DNA from: a virus
Reading direction: 5' to 3' (one strand)
DNA: 28,397 nucleotides
Virus record (IMG/VR): IMGVR_UViG_3300035034_001430
Coordinates: 1 to 28,397 of that record
Below, one piece after another: positions 1 through 6,654 of this stretch (the first letter of the stretch is position 1; every line of letters begins with the position of its first letter). The position numbers and the translations under genes were made by a program. The notes below the pieces were generated by a model. It worked only from the letters and a program-made list of their open reading frames with translations, ran no database searches and had not been told where the DNA came from.

Positions 1-77
1 CGAGCGACAGCGCAGCCCATACTAAACTTGTAAAGATCCGAATCTAATATAGATCTTATAATTGGATCAAAATTCAT
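1..77 (-). CDS. pncB: Nicotinate phosphoribosyltransferase, N-terminus (partial)
   Basis: Only the first 25 codons are in the window; the gene runs off the left edge on the minus strand. The reading ILDSDLYKFSMGCAVA matches the conserved opening of the NAPRTase family (LLDTDxYKxxMxQAV). These enzymes make nicotinate mononucleotide from nicotinate and PRPP in NAD salvage, in the cytoplasm. The start is the ATG at 77-75. It overlaps the stop of the upstream remnant reading frame in an ATGA arrangement, and an AAAGG about 10 bases upstream could serve as ribosome binding site. Transcription diverges from the sigma-factor gene. The family call rests on a short but distinctive stretch. NAPRTase is preferred to nicotinamide phosphoribosyltransferase because of the D-x-D-x-Y-K-x-x-M pattern, but the catalytic part is not visible. 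Confidence 0.75.
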   Translation of the reverse strand, partial: MNFDPIIRSILDSDLYKFSMGCAVA

Positions 78-249
78 GTCTGCAACCTTTCACAAAGCCA
101 TCCTTTATGGTGCTTACGCTCACCATTTGCTACTTTAATCATATTGGGGGGCAAAAGCCCGTATTCTCTGCTGCCATTATAGAGGCTTTTGTATCCTCTT
201 GCACTACATATATAAGTTGCAGATTATCGCCGGAGGATTCCCAAATGAA
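74..249 (-). pseudogene. Frameshifted NUMOD1/IENR1-like domain remnant
   Basis: On the minus strand one frame reads LIYVVQEDTKASIMAAENTG and then stops after CPPI. A second frame continues with PNMIKVANGERKHHKGWLC. Joined, they reproduce the S-I-x-A-A-x-x-x-G ... I-x-x-x-x-x-G-x-x-K-x-H-K-G-W pattern of the NUMOD1/IENR1 DNA-binding modules attached to homing nucleases. The switch falls at a run of six C (G run at 146-151 on the + strand), a typical frameshift site. No good start codon exists upstream (TAG at 252-250). The second frame ends in a TGA that overlaps the NAPRTase ATG. Likely a decayed fragment of a homing endonuclease or similar module. A sequencing indel or a programmed frameshift is possible. 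Confidence 0.5.
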
Positions 250-360
250 CTAAAAACTCATCTGGTGCGTTCAACTTATAGAATATTTTTTGACGATAAA
301 CTTGCCTGGTGAAACCATAAGCGATTAAATGTGTTTTGGTTACGTTACACAAGGAGACCA
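250..360. other. Divergent intergenic region upstream of the sigma gene
   Basis: This stretch separates the minus-strand NAPRTase side from the plus-strand sigma-factor gene, so promoters in both directions are expected. The best -35-like hexamer on the + strand is TTGACG at 290-295, but no convincing -10 lies at 16-18 bases from it. A clear ribosome binding site, AAGGAG near 350-355, precedes the sigma gene. I could not define a promoter with confidence. Confidence 0.35.
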
Positions 361-1194
361 ATGACTGAAACAATTTGCCCCGAAGCATTAGAAAAAACCT
401 GGAAGAAATTCAAAAACACAGGCAACGAACAGATAAGGCATCAACTAGCGAATCACTACTTTCCCTATGTTCAAAAGATATCTGTCAAGATGGCGGAGAA
501 ATTAGGATGGAAGGTTCAGCCTGAAGAACTTGCCAGCTTTGGAGTAGATGGACTCTATAAGGCTATTGAGGGATTTGATCTTTCTCAGAACGTTAAATTT
601 GAGTCCTATGCGAGCCGTAGAATAAACGGCAGTATGATTGACGGGCTTAGGAGAGAGGATTCTGTCCCTCGAAGCGTCCGCATAGCAACTGAGCAATTTA
701 AGAGACACAAGGATAGGGTTCAGAGTCATGTGGGTCACAGGTTATCGGATGTAGAATTTGTTTCGATCATTGGTATGGACGAAGAAGATTATCAAAAGAA
801 TTTTCGCAAATACAATGCGTCATCAAAAGCCAGCTTAGATCATCATTCAGATGACGGAAAAGAAGAAGACATTTGTCAAGACTCAAACGATAATCTAATT
901 AACGACTCAAATTCGTCTCCAGATGCTAAGGTAAAGCGTAAGGAATTCTTCTCTAAGATAATGAGCGGCGACTTCACAAAGACAGAGCAAAAAATAATCT
1001 ACCTTCACTACTACGAAGCTTATACAATGGAACGTGTCGCCAAGGCAATTAACAGATCAGAGTCTAGGGTTAGTCAGTTACACAAGAAGATTTTGCCTCG
1101 TCTGAAAGACAAGATTGATCGCAATCCTGAATATTTTTCTGAGGATGTGGCGAGTTATATGGGAGACTGCAACGACAAAGAGTCGATCTTCTAA
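361..1194 (+). CDS. Phage RNA polymerase sigma factor, FliA/sigma-28-like
   Basis: A 277-residue sigma-70-family factor that would direct host RNA polymerase to phage promoters. Region 2 is recognisable around residues 55-105: GLYKAIEGFDLSQNVKFESY, then ASRRINGSMIDGLRRED followed by VPRSVR, the typical region 2/3 boundary of FliA/WhiG-type factors. Region 4 lies at about residues 206-246 (TEQKIIYLHYYEAYTMERVA, then SESRVSQLHKKIL), a helix-turn-helix for -35 recognition. An acidic, asparagine-rich linker separates the two. The ATG at 361 is chosen over the in-frame ATG at 331 because AAGGAG sits just upstream of it. The gene is the first of a + strand run and is followed after 3 bases by a small gene. 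I see no anti-sigma factor nearby. Confidence 0.88.
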   Translation: MTETICPEALEKTWKKFKNTGNEQIRHQLANHYFPYVQKISVKMAEKLGWKVQPEELASFGVDGLYKAIEGFDLSQNVKFESYASRRINGSMIDGLRREDSVPRSVRIATEQFKRHKDRVQSHVGHRLSDVEFVSIIGMDEEDYQKNFRKYNASSKASLDHHSDDGKEEDICQDSNDNLINDSNSSPDAKVKRKEFFSKIMSGDFTKTEQKIIYLHYYEAYTMERVAKAINRSESRVSQLHKKILPRLKDKIDRNPEYFSEDVASYMGDCNDKESIF

Positions 1195-1197
1195 CAA

Positions 1198-1422
1198 ATG
1201 GGAAAACTAATGAAGGCGTACAAAAAAATTAAGTTGTCCGTTGAGGACGCTAAGGTTCTTGCATCGAACTTACAATACGCCATTGATGAATCTGAATGCC
1301 ATCAGGTGCCTATGTCTGCCGTAGATCATGGAAGCGAGATTAGCATCACGGTCAGCCCGTTCTATAAAAGCTGGCTTGACGCCACGATCGAAGATGTCAG
1401 CCCTAAAGCAAGCCGACTGTGA
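1198..1422 (+). CDS. Small hypothetical protein (74 aa)
   Basis: Unrecognised protein of 74 residues. It starts 3 bases after the sigma-factor stop. An in-frame ATG at 1210 with GGGA seven bases upstream is an alternative start that would give MKAYKKIKLSVEDA and may be the true one. The stop codon overlaps the GTG start of the macro-domain gene (GTGA), a sign of translational coupling. The sequence is soluble, with a helix-prone first half (EDAKVLASNLQYAIDE) and a strand-rich second half (SEISITVSPFYKSWL). Probably a small accessory protein of the early region. No function assigned. Confidence 0.7.
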   Translation: MGKLMKAYKKIKLSVEDAKVLASNLQYAIDESECHQVPMSAVDHGSEISITVSPFYKSWLDATIEDVSPKASRL

Positions 1423-1961
1423 CCAAAAAGCCCAAAACCTACAAAGTCCGCATCCGTTGCGAATATGGCGATCCTTCTAAGCCCAATTTCCCTGCGATGG
1501 TTGTACCCGCCAATTTAGATGGTATACTGTCTGCCCCTCTCGCTAAACAGGTGTTGGAGTTTACGGGAGACGACCTCAAGAAAGCCGTTAGAAACGTCGC
1601 TCTGTCTTATCGAGGCAAGATCGATGTAGGCGACAGCTTCATTACTGAAGCCTTCAGGATGCGTCGCAGAGGCGTCAAGAAGATCATTCATGCGGTCATT
1701 ACGGATCACCCAGGAGGATTCGTAACGTTAAACTCAGTAGATAGGTCTATAAGGTCTGCGTTAAGGCAGTCTGTAGAAAACGGGATAGATCAATTAGCGA
1801 TACCAGGATTGGGAATCGCTTCAGGCAGGTTGGACGGGTGTTCAGTTGCCAGTATAATAGCACCGATTGCGCGAGAATATTGTAACCGCGTAGAAATAAA
1901 GATTGTTGACGACAACAAGGAGTTCATAGATGCGATTAAATCGCTTTTAAGGCAGGATTGA
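1419..1961 (+). CDS. Macro-domain (ADP-ribose binding/processing) protein
   Basis: A 180-residue protein with the pattern of the macro domain. VVPANLDG at about residues 28-35 corresponds to the VNAAN loop, followed by LAKQVLEFTG and a G-D-S-F-I-T-E-A stretch equivalent to the family's G-x-A-x-x-T. The later AIPGLGIASGRLDG (near residue 127) corresponds to the fPaigtGxxG phosphate loop. VKKIIHAV matches the central strand. Macro domains bind ADP-ribose and often hydrolyse it from proteins, nucleic acids or metabolites. The start is GTG at 1419, overlapping the previous stop, so it is probably translated by coupling. Activity is not proven by sequence: the first alanine of the usual N-A-A-N is replaced by proline here (P-A-N). 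Its location two genes from a sigma factor and near an NAD-salvage gene suggests a role in host takeover or counter-defence (inference). Confidence 0.78.
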   Translation: MTKKPKTYKVRIRCEYGDPSKPNFPAMVVPANLDGILSAPLAKQVLEFTGDDLKKAVRNVALSYRGKIDVGDSFITEAFRMRRRGVKKIIHAVITDHPGGFVTLNSVDRSIRSALRQSVENGIDQLAIPGLGIASGRLDGCSVASIIAPIAREYCNRVEIKIVDDNKEFIDAIKSLLRQD

Positions 1962-1964
1962 ATT

Positions 1965-2582
1965 ATGAGTGTATTAGCAAAACCAGTTTTAACTTTGAAC
2001 AAGGGGTGGACCCCAATCCGCGTAGACACCGTACTGAAGGTCATAAGTGATATAAGTATTGGTACAAAATGCGCCCTTGATCACGAAAACTACATTGTAT
2101 ATGACTGGGAAGGTTGGCAGGAATTGCCAGTCCTTGAAGGTCATCGCTCTATCAAGATGACGCGAGGTCGCGAGATCCGCGTGCCTGAAGTTGTTGTTTG
2201 CGCTGAATACAACAAGATCCCTAGACAGTCCATCAAGCTGAATAGGAGAAACCTGTACTTGCGCGATAATTACACTTGTCAGTACACTGGCGAGAAATTC
2301 CATCCTGACAATCTTAACCTTGACCACGTTCTACCCTCATCGCGTGGAGGCAAGTCTACTTGGGATAACCTTGTTACTTGTTCGGTAAGGATCAATACGC
2401 TTAAAGGAAACATGACGCCCCAAGAGGCAGGACTGAAGTTGCTTTCGAAGCCTCGCAAGCCTAAGTTCTCTCCTTTGTACAATCATGTCGGGTCTGTTAA
2501 GACGATGCTTCCTAGTTGGGAGAAGTTTTTGCCCAAAACAGGAGGAATCCTTGGGGCTTCTCTAACCGAATCTGGTAAATGA
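1965..2582 (+). CDS. HNH endonuclease
   Basis: 205 residues in the common free-standing HNH nuclease layout. An N-terminal VLTLNKGWTPIRV strand region leads to the nuclease core at about residues 97-150: RRNLYLRDNYTCQYTGEKF, LNLDHVLPSSRGG, TWDNLVTC, then RINTLKGNMTPQEAG. Catalytic H121 (in D-H-V-L-P), N135 and N144 are in place. The family normally has two C-x-x-C zinc knuckles; here only the first cysteine of each remains (CQYT and CSVRI), so zinc is probably not bound in the usual way. It starts three bases after the macro gene and ends in an ATGA overlap with the next gene. It could be a homing-type nuclease or a processing or packaging nuclease. I see no intron around it. Confidence 0.85.
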   Translation: MSVLAKPVLTLNKGWTPIRVDTVLKVISDISIGTKCALDHENYIVYDWEGWQELPVLEGHRSIKMTRGREIRVPEVVVCAEYNKIPRQSIKLNRRNLYLRDNYTCQYTGEKFHPDNLNLDHVLPSSRGGKSTWDNLVTCSVRINTLKGNMTPQEAGLKLLSKPRKPKFSPLYNHVGSVKTMLPSWEKFLPKTGGILGASLTESGK

Positions 2583-3271
2583 TAAGGAAACGAGTCAGGT
2601 CTTACAAAGTAGGATCACGAAGCGACGTTAAAGGCTGGAGCAATTCACTTGTGGATTGCCCAGCCTTTCTTATTGGAAACGCTCCGTCGCTAAAAGATTT
2701 AGATCTGTCGTTATTAAAGGATCATTTTACTATTGGCATCAACAGGGCTTTCTACGAAATTGACCCTACGATACTCATGTGGCAAGATGCGGAGTTGTGG
2801 TGGAACCATCGCGCAGAAATTAGCAGGCTAAAAGCAATTAAATATTGCAAGAACCTGGCTGACCCCAAGAACCGATGCTACCATTTTAAATTGTCAAATG
2901 GAGATTTTAAGTTAACCGATACAGCAAGCATGTTATACGGCAGAGGAGCGACTGGACCTCTCGCTTTTCAACTTGCTCATGTCCTTGGATGCGACCCAAT
3001 TTTTATGCTTGGAATGGACTGCTGCTATAGGGAAGGTAAGACTGATTTCTACGGTGTCAATCCTTCCCATAAGTCGCATACAAGAAAGAACTGCAACAAG
3101 GGTCTAAAGTGGATAAAAATGTGCAACAGCGATAGGGAAATTTACGCCTGCTCGCATAGTAAAATATTTGATTCGCCCATTTCTTTAGAAGATGCAGTTG
3201 ATATGTGCCGGTCTATTCATCCTCAAAATAGGTCTATTTTCCGAAGTAAAATACTCGGTAGCTCCAAATAA
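2579..3271 (+). CDS. MptE/DUF115-like protein
   Basis: 230 residues. AFLIGNAPSLKDLDLSLLKD (residues ~30-49), followed by TIGINRAFY and ILMWQDAELWW, and later GATGPLAFQLAHVLGCDPIF with LGMDCCY, match the layout of DUF115 (6-hydroxymethylpterin diphosphokinase MptE-like) proteins. That group is related to glycosyltransferase or sialyltransferase folds and is frequent in large phages and in flagellin-modification loci. The G-N-x-P-S-L loop and the late G-M-D motif are the most diagnostic parts. The ATG overlaps the HNH stop (ATGA). Substrate unknown: it may modify a glycan, a cell-surface component or a nucleotide derivative. Confidence is moderate for the family and low for the reaction. Confidence 0.5.
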   Translation: MIRKRVRSYKVGSRSDVKGWSNSLVDCPAFLIGNAPSLKDLDLSLLKDHFTIGINRAFYEIDPTILMWQDAELWWNHRAEISRLKAIKYCKNLADPKNRCYHFKLSNGDFKLTDTASMLYGRGATGPLAFQLAHVLGCDPIFMLGMDCCYREGKTDFYGVNPSHKSHTRKNCNKGLKWIKMCNSDREIYACSHSKIFDSPISLEDAVDMCRSIHPQNRSIFRSKILGSSK

Positions 3272-3465
3272 TTTTGAATGTGTCTCGCAATTAGATACTC
3301 TTTCTTATCTAAAGACAAAAGTAAAATATTTCTAAACCTGCCTCATAACCTAGACTTATAAGTAGTGCGGGAATATTTACCAAAATGTCATAAAGGAACC
3401 CGTCGAAGATATTCGATGTGTGGTTGATAGGAAACAAAAGAATCTAAATTTAGGAGATCAAATAC
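3272..3465 (+). promoter_or_regulatory. Leader region of nrdJ with two hairpins
   Basis: About 194 non-coding bases ahead of the reductase gene. A perfect 7-bp inverted repeat, TTAGATA (3291-3297) and TATCTAA (3306-3312), has an 8-base loop and no T tract. A second small one is TCGAA/TTCGA at 3403-3416. Possible sigma-70-like boxes include TTGAAT at about 3274 and TATAAG near 3358, but neither has a convincing partner. AGGAG about 3452-3456 is a good ribosome binding site for the ATG at 3466. It is likely that the nrdJ promoter lies here. I do not recognise a cobalamin riboswitch in it. Confidence 0.4.
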
Positions 3466-6021
3466 ATGTCAGTATCGACGATAGAAAAGTCTGAAAAAAT
3501 TGGACAAGAAAAGAAGGAAATAGAAATTTACACATACGAAGAAGCCTTAGATGCAAGCCTTGAATACTTCGAGGGAGACGACTTAGCAGCTAAGGTTTTT
3601 CTTGATAAATATGCCCTTCGAGACAATGATCAAAACCTTCTTGAGAAAACTCCAACAGACATGCATTGGCGTATCGCTCATGAGTTCGCTCGTATCGAGG
3701 CAAAGAAGTTTAAGAACCCCATGTCCGTGGAAGAGATATTTTCTTATCTAGATAGATACAGGTATATTGTTCCCCAAGGAAGCCCGATGTACGGAATTGG
3801 AAACAACTTCCAAACCATCAGCCTTTCTAACTGCTACGTCCTTGACTCGCCTCTCGACTCATACGGAGGAATCCACAGAACAGACGAGCAACTTTCCCAA
3901 ATATCTAAACGTCGTGGCGGTGTAGGAATTGACATCACTCACCTTAGACCAAACGGGTCAACAACTCATAACGCGGCTAGAACATCAACTGGCATTACAT
4001 CGTTCATGGAACGTTTCTCTAACTCTATTCGTGAAGTAGGACAGTCCGGTCGTCGTGGAGCTTTGATGTTGACAATATCTTGTCACCACCCAGAGGTTAT
4101 TGAGTTTGCTTCGATCAAGAAAGACTTGTCAAAAGTAACTGGCGCAAACATTTCTATTCGCTTCAGTGACGAGTTTTTGAAGGCAGTAGATAATAACGAA
4201 GATTACGAACTTCGTTGGCCAGTTGATGCTAGAGAAAATGGAGAAGAACCATCTATTAGCAAGAAGGTCAACGCGGGAGAAGTATGGGACAAGATTGTCG
4301 AGAGCGCTCACGGAATGGCAGAACCAGGCATTCTTTTCTGGGACAACATTATCAAAGAGTCCCCGTCAGATTGCTACGCTGATTTGGGTTTCAGAACAAT
4401 ATGCACCAACCCTTGCTCAGAAATTCCGCTATCTGCCCTTGACTCTTGTCGTCTCCTGCTTCAGAACCTTCTTAGCTACGTTGAAAACCCTTGGACAGAT
4501 AAGGCTAAGTTCAATTACAAAAAGTTCAATGAGCATGCCCAAATCGCTCAGAGGCTTATGGATAACCTAATTGACCTGGAACTGGAAAAAATAGATGCCA
4601 TTATTGCAAAGGTTCATGCCGACCCAGAGCCAATGGCTGTTAAGCAAGTAGAAATAGACATGTGGGAAGGCGTCAAGGCCGCGTGCCTTAACGGGAGAAG
4701 AACAGGAACCGGAATTACTGCAATCGGCGATGCAATGGCTGCTTGCGGTATTCGGTATGGCAGCAAAGAAAGCATCAAATTCACAAACAAGATTTATAAA
4801 AACCTCAAACTGTCTTGCTATCGCTCGTCTGTTGAAATGGCTAAAGAACTTGGTCCATTCCCAATCTATGATGCTAAGCGAGAAGAAGATTGCCCATTCA
4901 TTCAGCGTATTGCAAAAGAAGATCCTGATCTATACGCGGACATGGTTCGTTATGGCAGGAGAAACATTGCTTTGCTGACAACGGCTCCTGCTGGATCTGT
5001 TTCTATTCAGACGCGAACCACTTCAGGTATCGAGCCTCTATTCATGGCTTTCTACACTCGCAAGAAGAAGATAAATCCAAACGACCAAAACGCCCGATGC
5101 GACGAAGTTGATCAGAACGGAGACCATTGGCAACACTTCTTTGTTGTTCACCCAAGATTCAAAGAATGGATCGTTGCCAGCGGAAGAGATCTTCCAGACT
5201 TTGGAGGAGACCCTGCTGTTGTTGAAAAAGAACTCAATTCTCTTTTCAAAGAGTCTCCTTGGTTTGAGGCGTGCGCCGAAGATCTTGAATGGACTTCTCG
5301 CGTAGATATACAGGCAATCGCGAACAAGCATGTCGATCACGCAATTTCGTCAACGCTAAACCTTCCAGAAGATGTAACAGTTGAAAAGGTTAAAGAAATC
5401 TATGCGAGAGCATGGAAGTCTGGCTGCAAGGGCATAACTGTCTATCGCAACAACTGTCGATCTGGCGTTATGGTCTCTACTGCGGACAAGAACAAGGATG
5501 AATCCAGAATAACGAAGACAGACGCTCCTAAACGACCTAAAGACCTTCCATCTGACGTACACCATACAAGAGTTAAGGGGGAAGAGTATTTTGTCATGGT
5601 CGGAAAACTTGAGAATGAGCCATATGAAGTTTTTGCTGGGAAGAATGGCTTCATGTCAAAAAGCGTAAAGTCTGCGATTGTGTCTAAAATAAAGAGAGGT
5701 CACTATCAGGCTGTTCTTGACAACGGCGAAGTTATTGAAAACATTGCTGAACATATCAGCGATGATCAAGAAGCGATTACAAGAGTCGCATCCTGTAGCT
5801 TGCGTCACGGAGTTGACATATCTTATCTTGTCCATCAGCTTGAGAAGACCAAGGGAGAGATGCAGTCGTTCGCTAAAGCAACTGCTCGTTGCTTGAAGAA
5901 GCATATTGAGGATGGTAAGAAAGTTTCTGGCGAAGAATGTCCGTCTTGCTCCAACGCCAACCTTCAACGCAGAGATGGATGCGTAACTTGTATGGACTGC
6001 GGATGGTCCCGCTGCTCATAA
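3466..6021 (+). CDS. nrdJ: Class II adenosylcobalamin-dependent ribonucleotide reductase
   Basis: 851 residues. The enzyme reduces ribonucleotides to deoxyribonucleotides using adenosylcobalamin, supplying dNTPs for phage DNA synthesis. Visible signatures: first redox cysteine C123 in SNCYVL; the glycine-rich RRGGVGIDITHLRPNGS; the active-site N-x-C-x-E at N315, C317 and E319 (NPCSEIPLS); the second redox cysteine C328; and TTAPAGSVSIQTRTTSGIEP, a class II-type loop. The C-terminus carries CPSC, then GCVTCMDCGWSRC, the cysteine-rich zinc tail of many class II enzymes, which also re-reduces the active site. No glycyl-radical motif (class III) and no adjacent nrdB are present, supporting class II. 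It is preceded by a strong ribosome binding site and followed by a strong terminator, so it may be its own transcription unit. Confidence 0.93.
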   Translation: MSVSTIEKSEKIGQEKKEIEIYTYEEALDASLEYFEGDDLAAKVFLDKYALRDNDQNLLEKTPTDMHWRIAHEFARIEAKKFKNPMSVEEIFSYLDRYRYIVPQGSPMYGIGNNFQTISLSNCYVLDSPLDSYGGIHRTDEQLSQISKRRGGVGIDITHLRPNGSTTHNAARTSTGITSFMERFSNSIREVGQSGRRGALMLTISCHHPEVIEFASIKKDLSKVTGANISIRFSDEFLKAVDNNEDYELRWPVDARENGEEPSISKKVNAGEVWDKIVESAHGMAEPGILFWDNIIKESPSDCYADLGFRTICTNPCSEIPLSALDSCRLLLQNLLSYVENPWTDKAKFNYKKFNEHAQIAQRLMDNLIDLELEKIDAIIAKVHADPEPMAVKQVEIDMWEGVKAACLNGRRTGTGITAIGDAMAACGIRYGSKESIKFTNKIYKNLKLSCYRSSVEMAKELGPFPIYDAKREEDCPFIQRIAKEDPDLYADMVRYGRRNIALLTTAPAGSVSIQTRTTSGIEPLFMAFYTRKKKINPNDQNARCDEVDQNGDHWQHFFVVHPRFKEWIVASGRDLPDFGGDPAVVEKELNSLFKESPWFEACAEDLEWTSRVDIQAIANKHVDHAISSTLNLPEDVTVEKVKEIYARAWKSGCKGITVYRNNCRSGVMVSTADKNKDESRITKTDAPKRPKDLPSDVHHTRVKGEEYFVMVGKLENEPYEVFAGKNGFMSKSVKSAIVSKIKRGHYQAVLDNGEVIENIAEHISDDQEAITRVASCSLRHGVDISYLVHQLEKTKGEMQSFAKATARCLKKHIEDGKKVSGEECPSCSNANLQRRDGCVTCMDCGWSRCS

Positions 6022-6041
6022 TGAATAGGAAGTGATAGAAG

Positions 6042-6077
6042 AGTCAGATATGATTTAACGATCATACTGGCTTTTTT
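6042..6077 (+). terminator. Rho-independent terminator after nrdJ
   Basis: AGTCAGATATGAT (6042-6054) pairs with ATCATACTGGCT (6061-6072) through 12 base pairs, with one bulged A and one G-T pair. The loop is TTAACG and a run of six T follows (6072-6077). It lies 21 bases after the nrdJ stop. The ribosome binding site of mazG (GGAGA, 6082-6086) begins right after it, so mazG is reached by read-through or a nearby promoter. Confidence 0.8.
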
Positions 6078-6091
6078 AATTGGAGACACCG

Positions 6092-6649
6092 ATGGAACTT
6101 AACGAATATTGGACAGCAGCTCGTTCGACCGCAATCTACCCAGATCTTGGAAGCAACTACATATACCCTACTTTGGGTCTGTGCGGCGAGGCAAGCGAGA
6201 TCTGCGAAAAGGTTGTTGACTTCCCCGATGAGATTATCTCAAATCAAGAAACCCTTAAAGAAGGGGCGGATGCAGTTAAAGACCTTAAAAAAGAGTTTGG
6301 AGATATCTTATGGTATGTCGCTAACCTAAAAACAGAGTTAGATTTAGAAGTTGAACCCTGTGATGATCTAATTGAAGATACATTTTTAGAGACATACGCC
6401 CTTAATATATCAGCCCAAGCAGGTCATGTTGCTGAAAAAGTTAAGAAGGCTATTCGAGACAAAGATGGAAAACTAGACGATGGAGATAAGTTTGTCATCG
6501 AAGGAAGCCTATGCCGAATTGTGACTTGGGTCGCGGCGGCTTCTTCTAAACTGGGATCTTCGCTTGAAGAGGTATGTCAAATTAACATCGACAAATTGAT
6601 GAGTAGAAAGAAAAGAAATGTTCTTCAGGGCGAGGGTGACAACAGATAA
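6092..6649 (+). CDS. mazG: MazG-like nucleotide pyrophosphohydrolase
   Basis: 185 residues. TLGLCGEASEICEKVV (near residue 28) followed by KKEFGDILWYVANLKTELDL gives the E-x-x-E ... E-x-x-D metal-binding arrangement of MazG NTP pyrophosphohydrolases. The end, NIDKLMSRKKRNVLQGEGDN, is the usual C-terminal signature. The enzyme hydrolyses NTP or dNTP to the monophosphate and pyrophosphate. In phages it has been linked to degrading host nucleotides or modulating (p)ppGpp. The ATG at 6092 is preferred to an upstream TTG at 6080 because GGAGA lies six bases before it. An acidic insertion (residues ~50-105) separates the motif halves, making it longer than minimal phage MazG. It sits between nrdJ and the packaging region, consistent with nucleotide metabolism. 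Confidence 0.85.
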   Translation: MELNEYWTAARSTAIYPDLGSNYIYPTLGLCGEASEICEKVVDFPDEIISNQETLKEGADAVKDLKKEFGDILWYVANLKTELDLEVEPCDDLIEDTFLETYALNISAQAGHVAEKVKKAIRDKDGKLDDGDKFVIEGSLCRIVTWVAAASSKLGSSLEEVCQINIDKLMSRKKRNVLQGEGDNR

Positions 6650-6654
6650 ATTAA

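Noticed and set aside
62-253. + strand reading frame of 63 codons
   Set aside because: It starts with TTG without a ribosome binding site and lies antisense to a minus-strand sequence that gives a recognisable NAPRTase start and NUMOD1-like remnant.
290-330. Sigma-70 promoter for the sigma-factor gene
   Set aside because: TTGACG at 290-295 lacks a -10 box at acceptable spacing.
3272-3465. Cobalamin riboswitch before nrdJ
   Set aside because: The region is too short and I do not see the conserved B12-box or the expected multi-stem layout.
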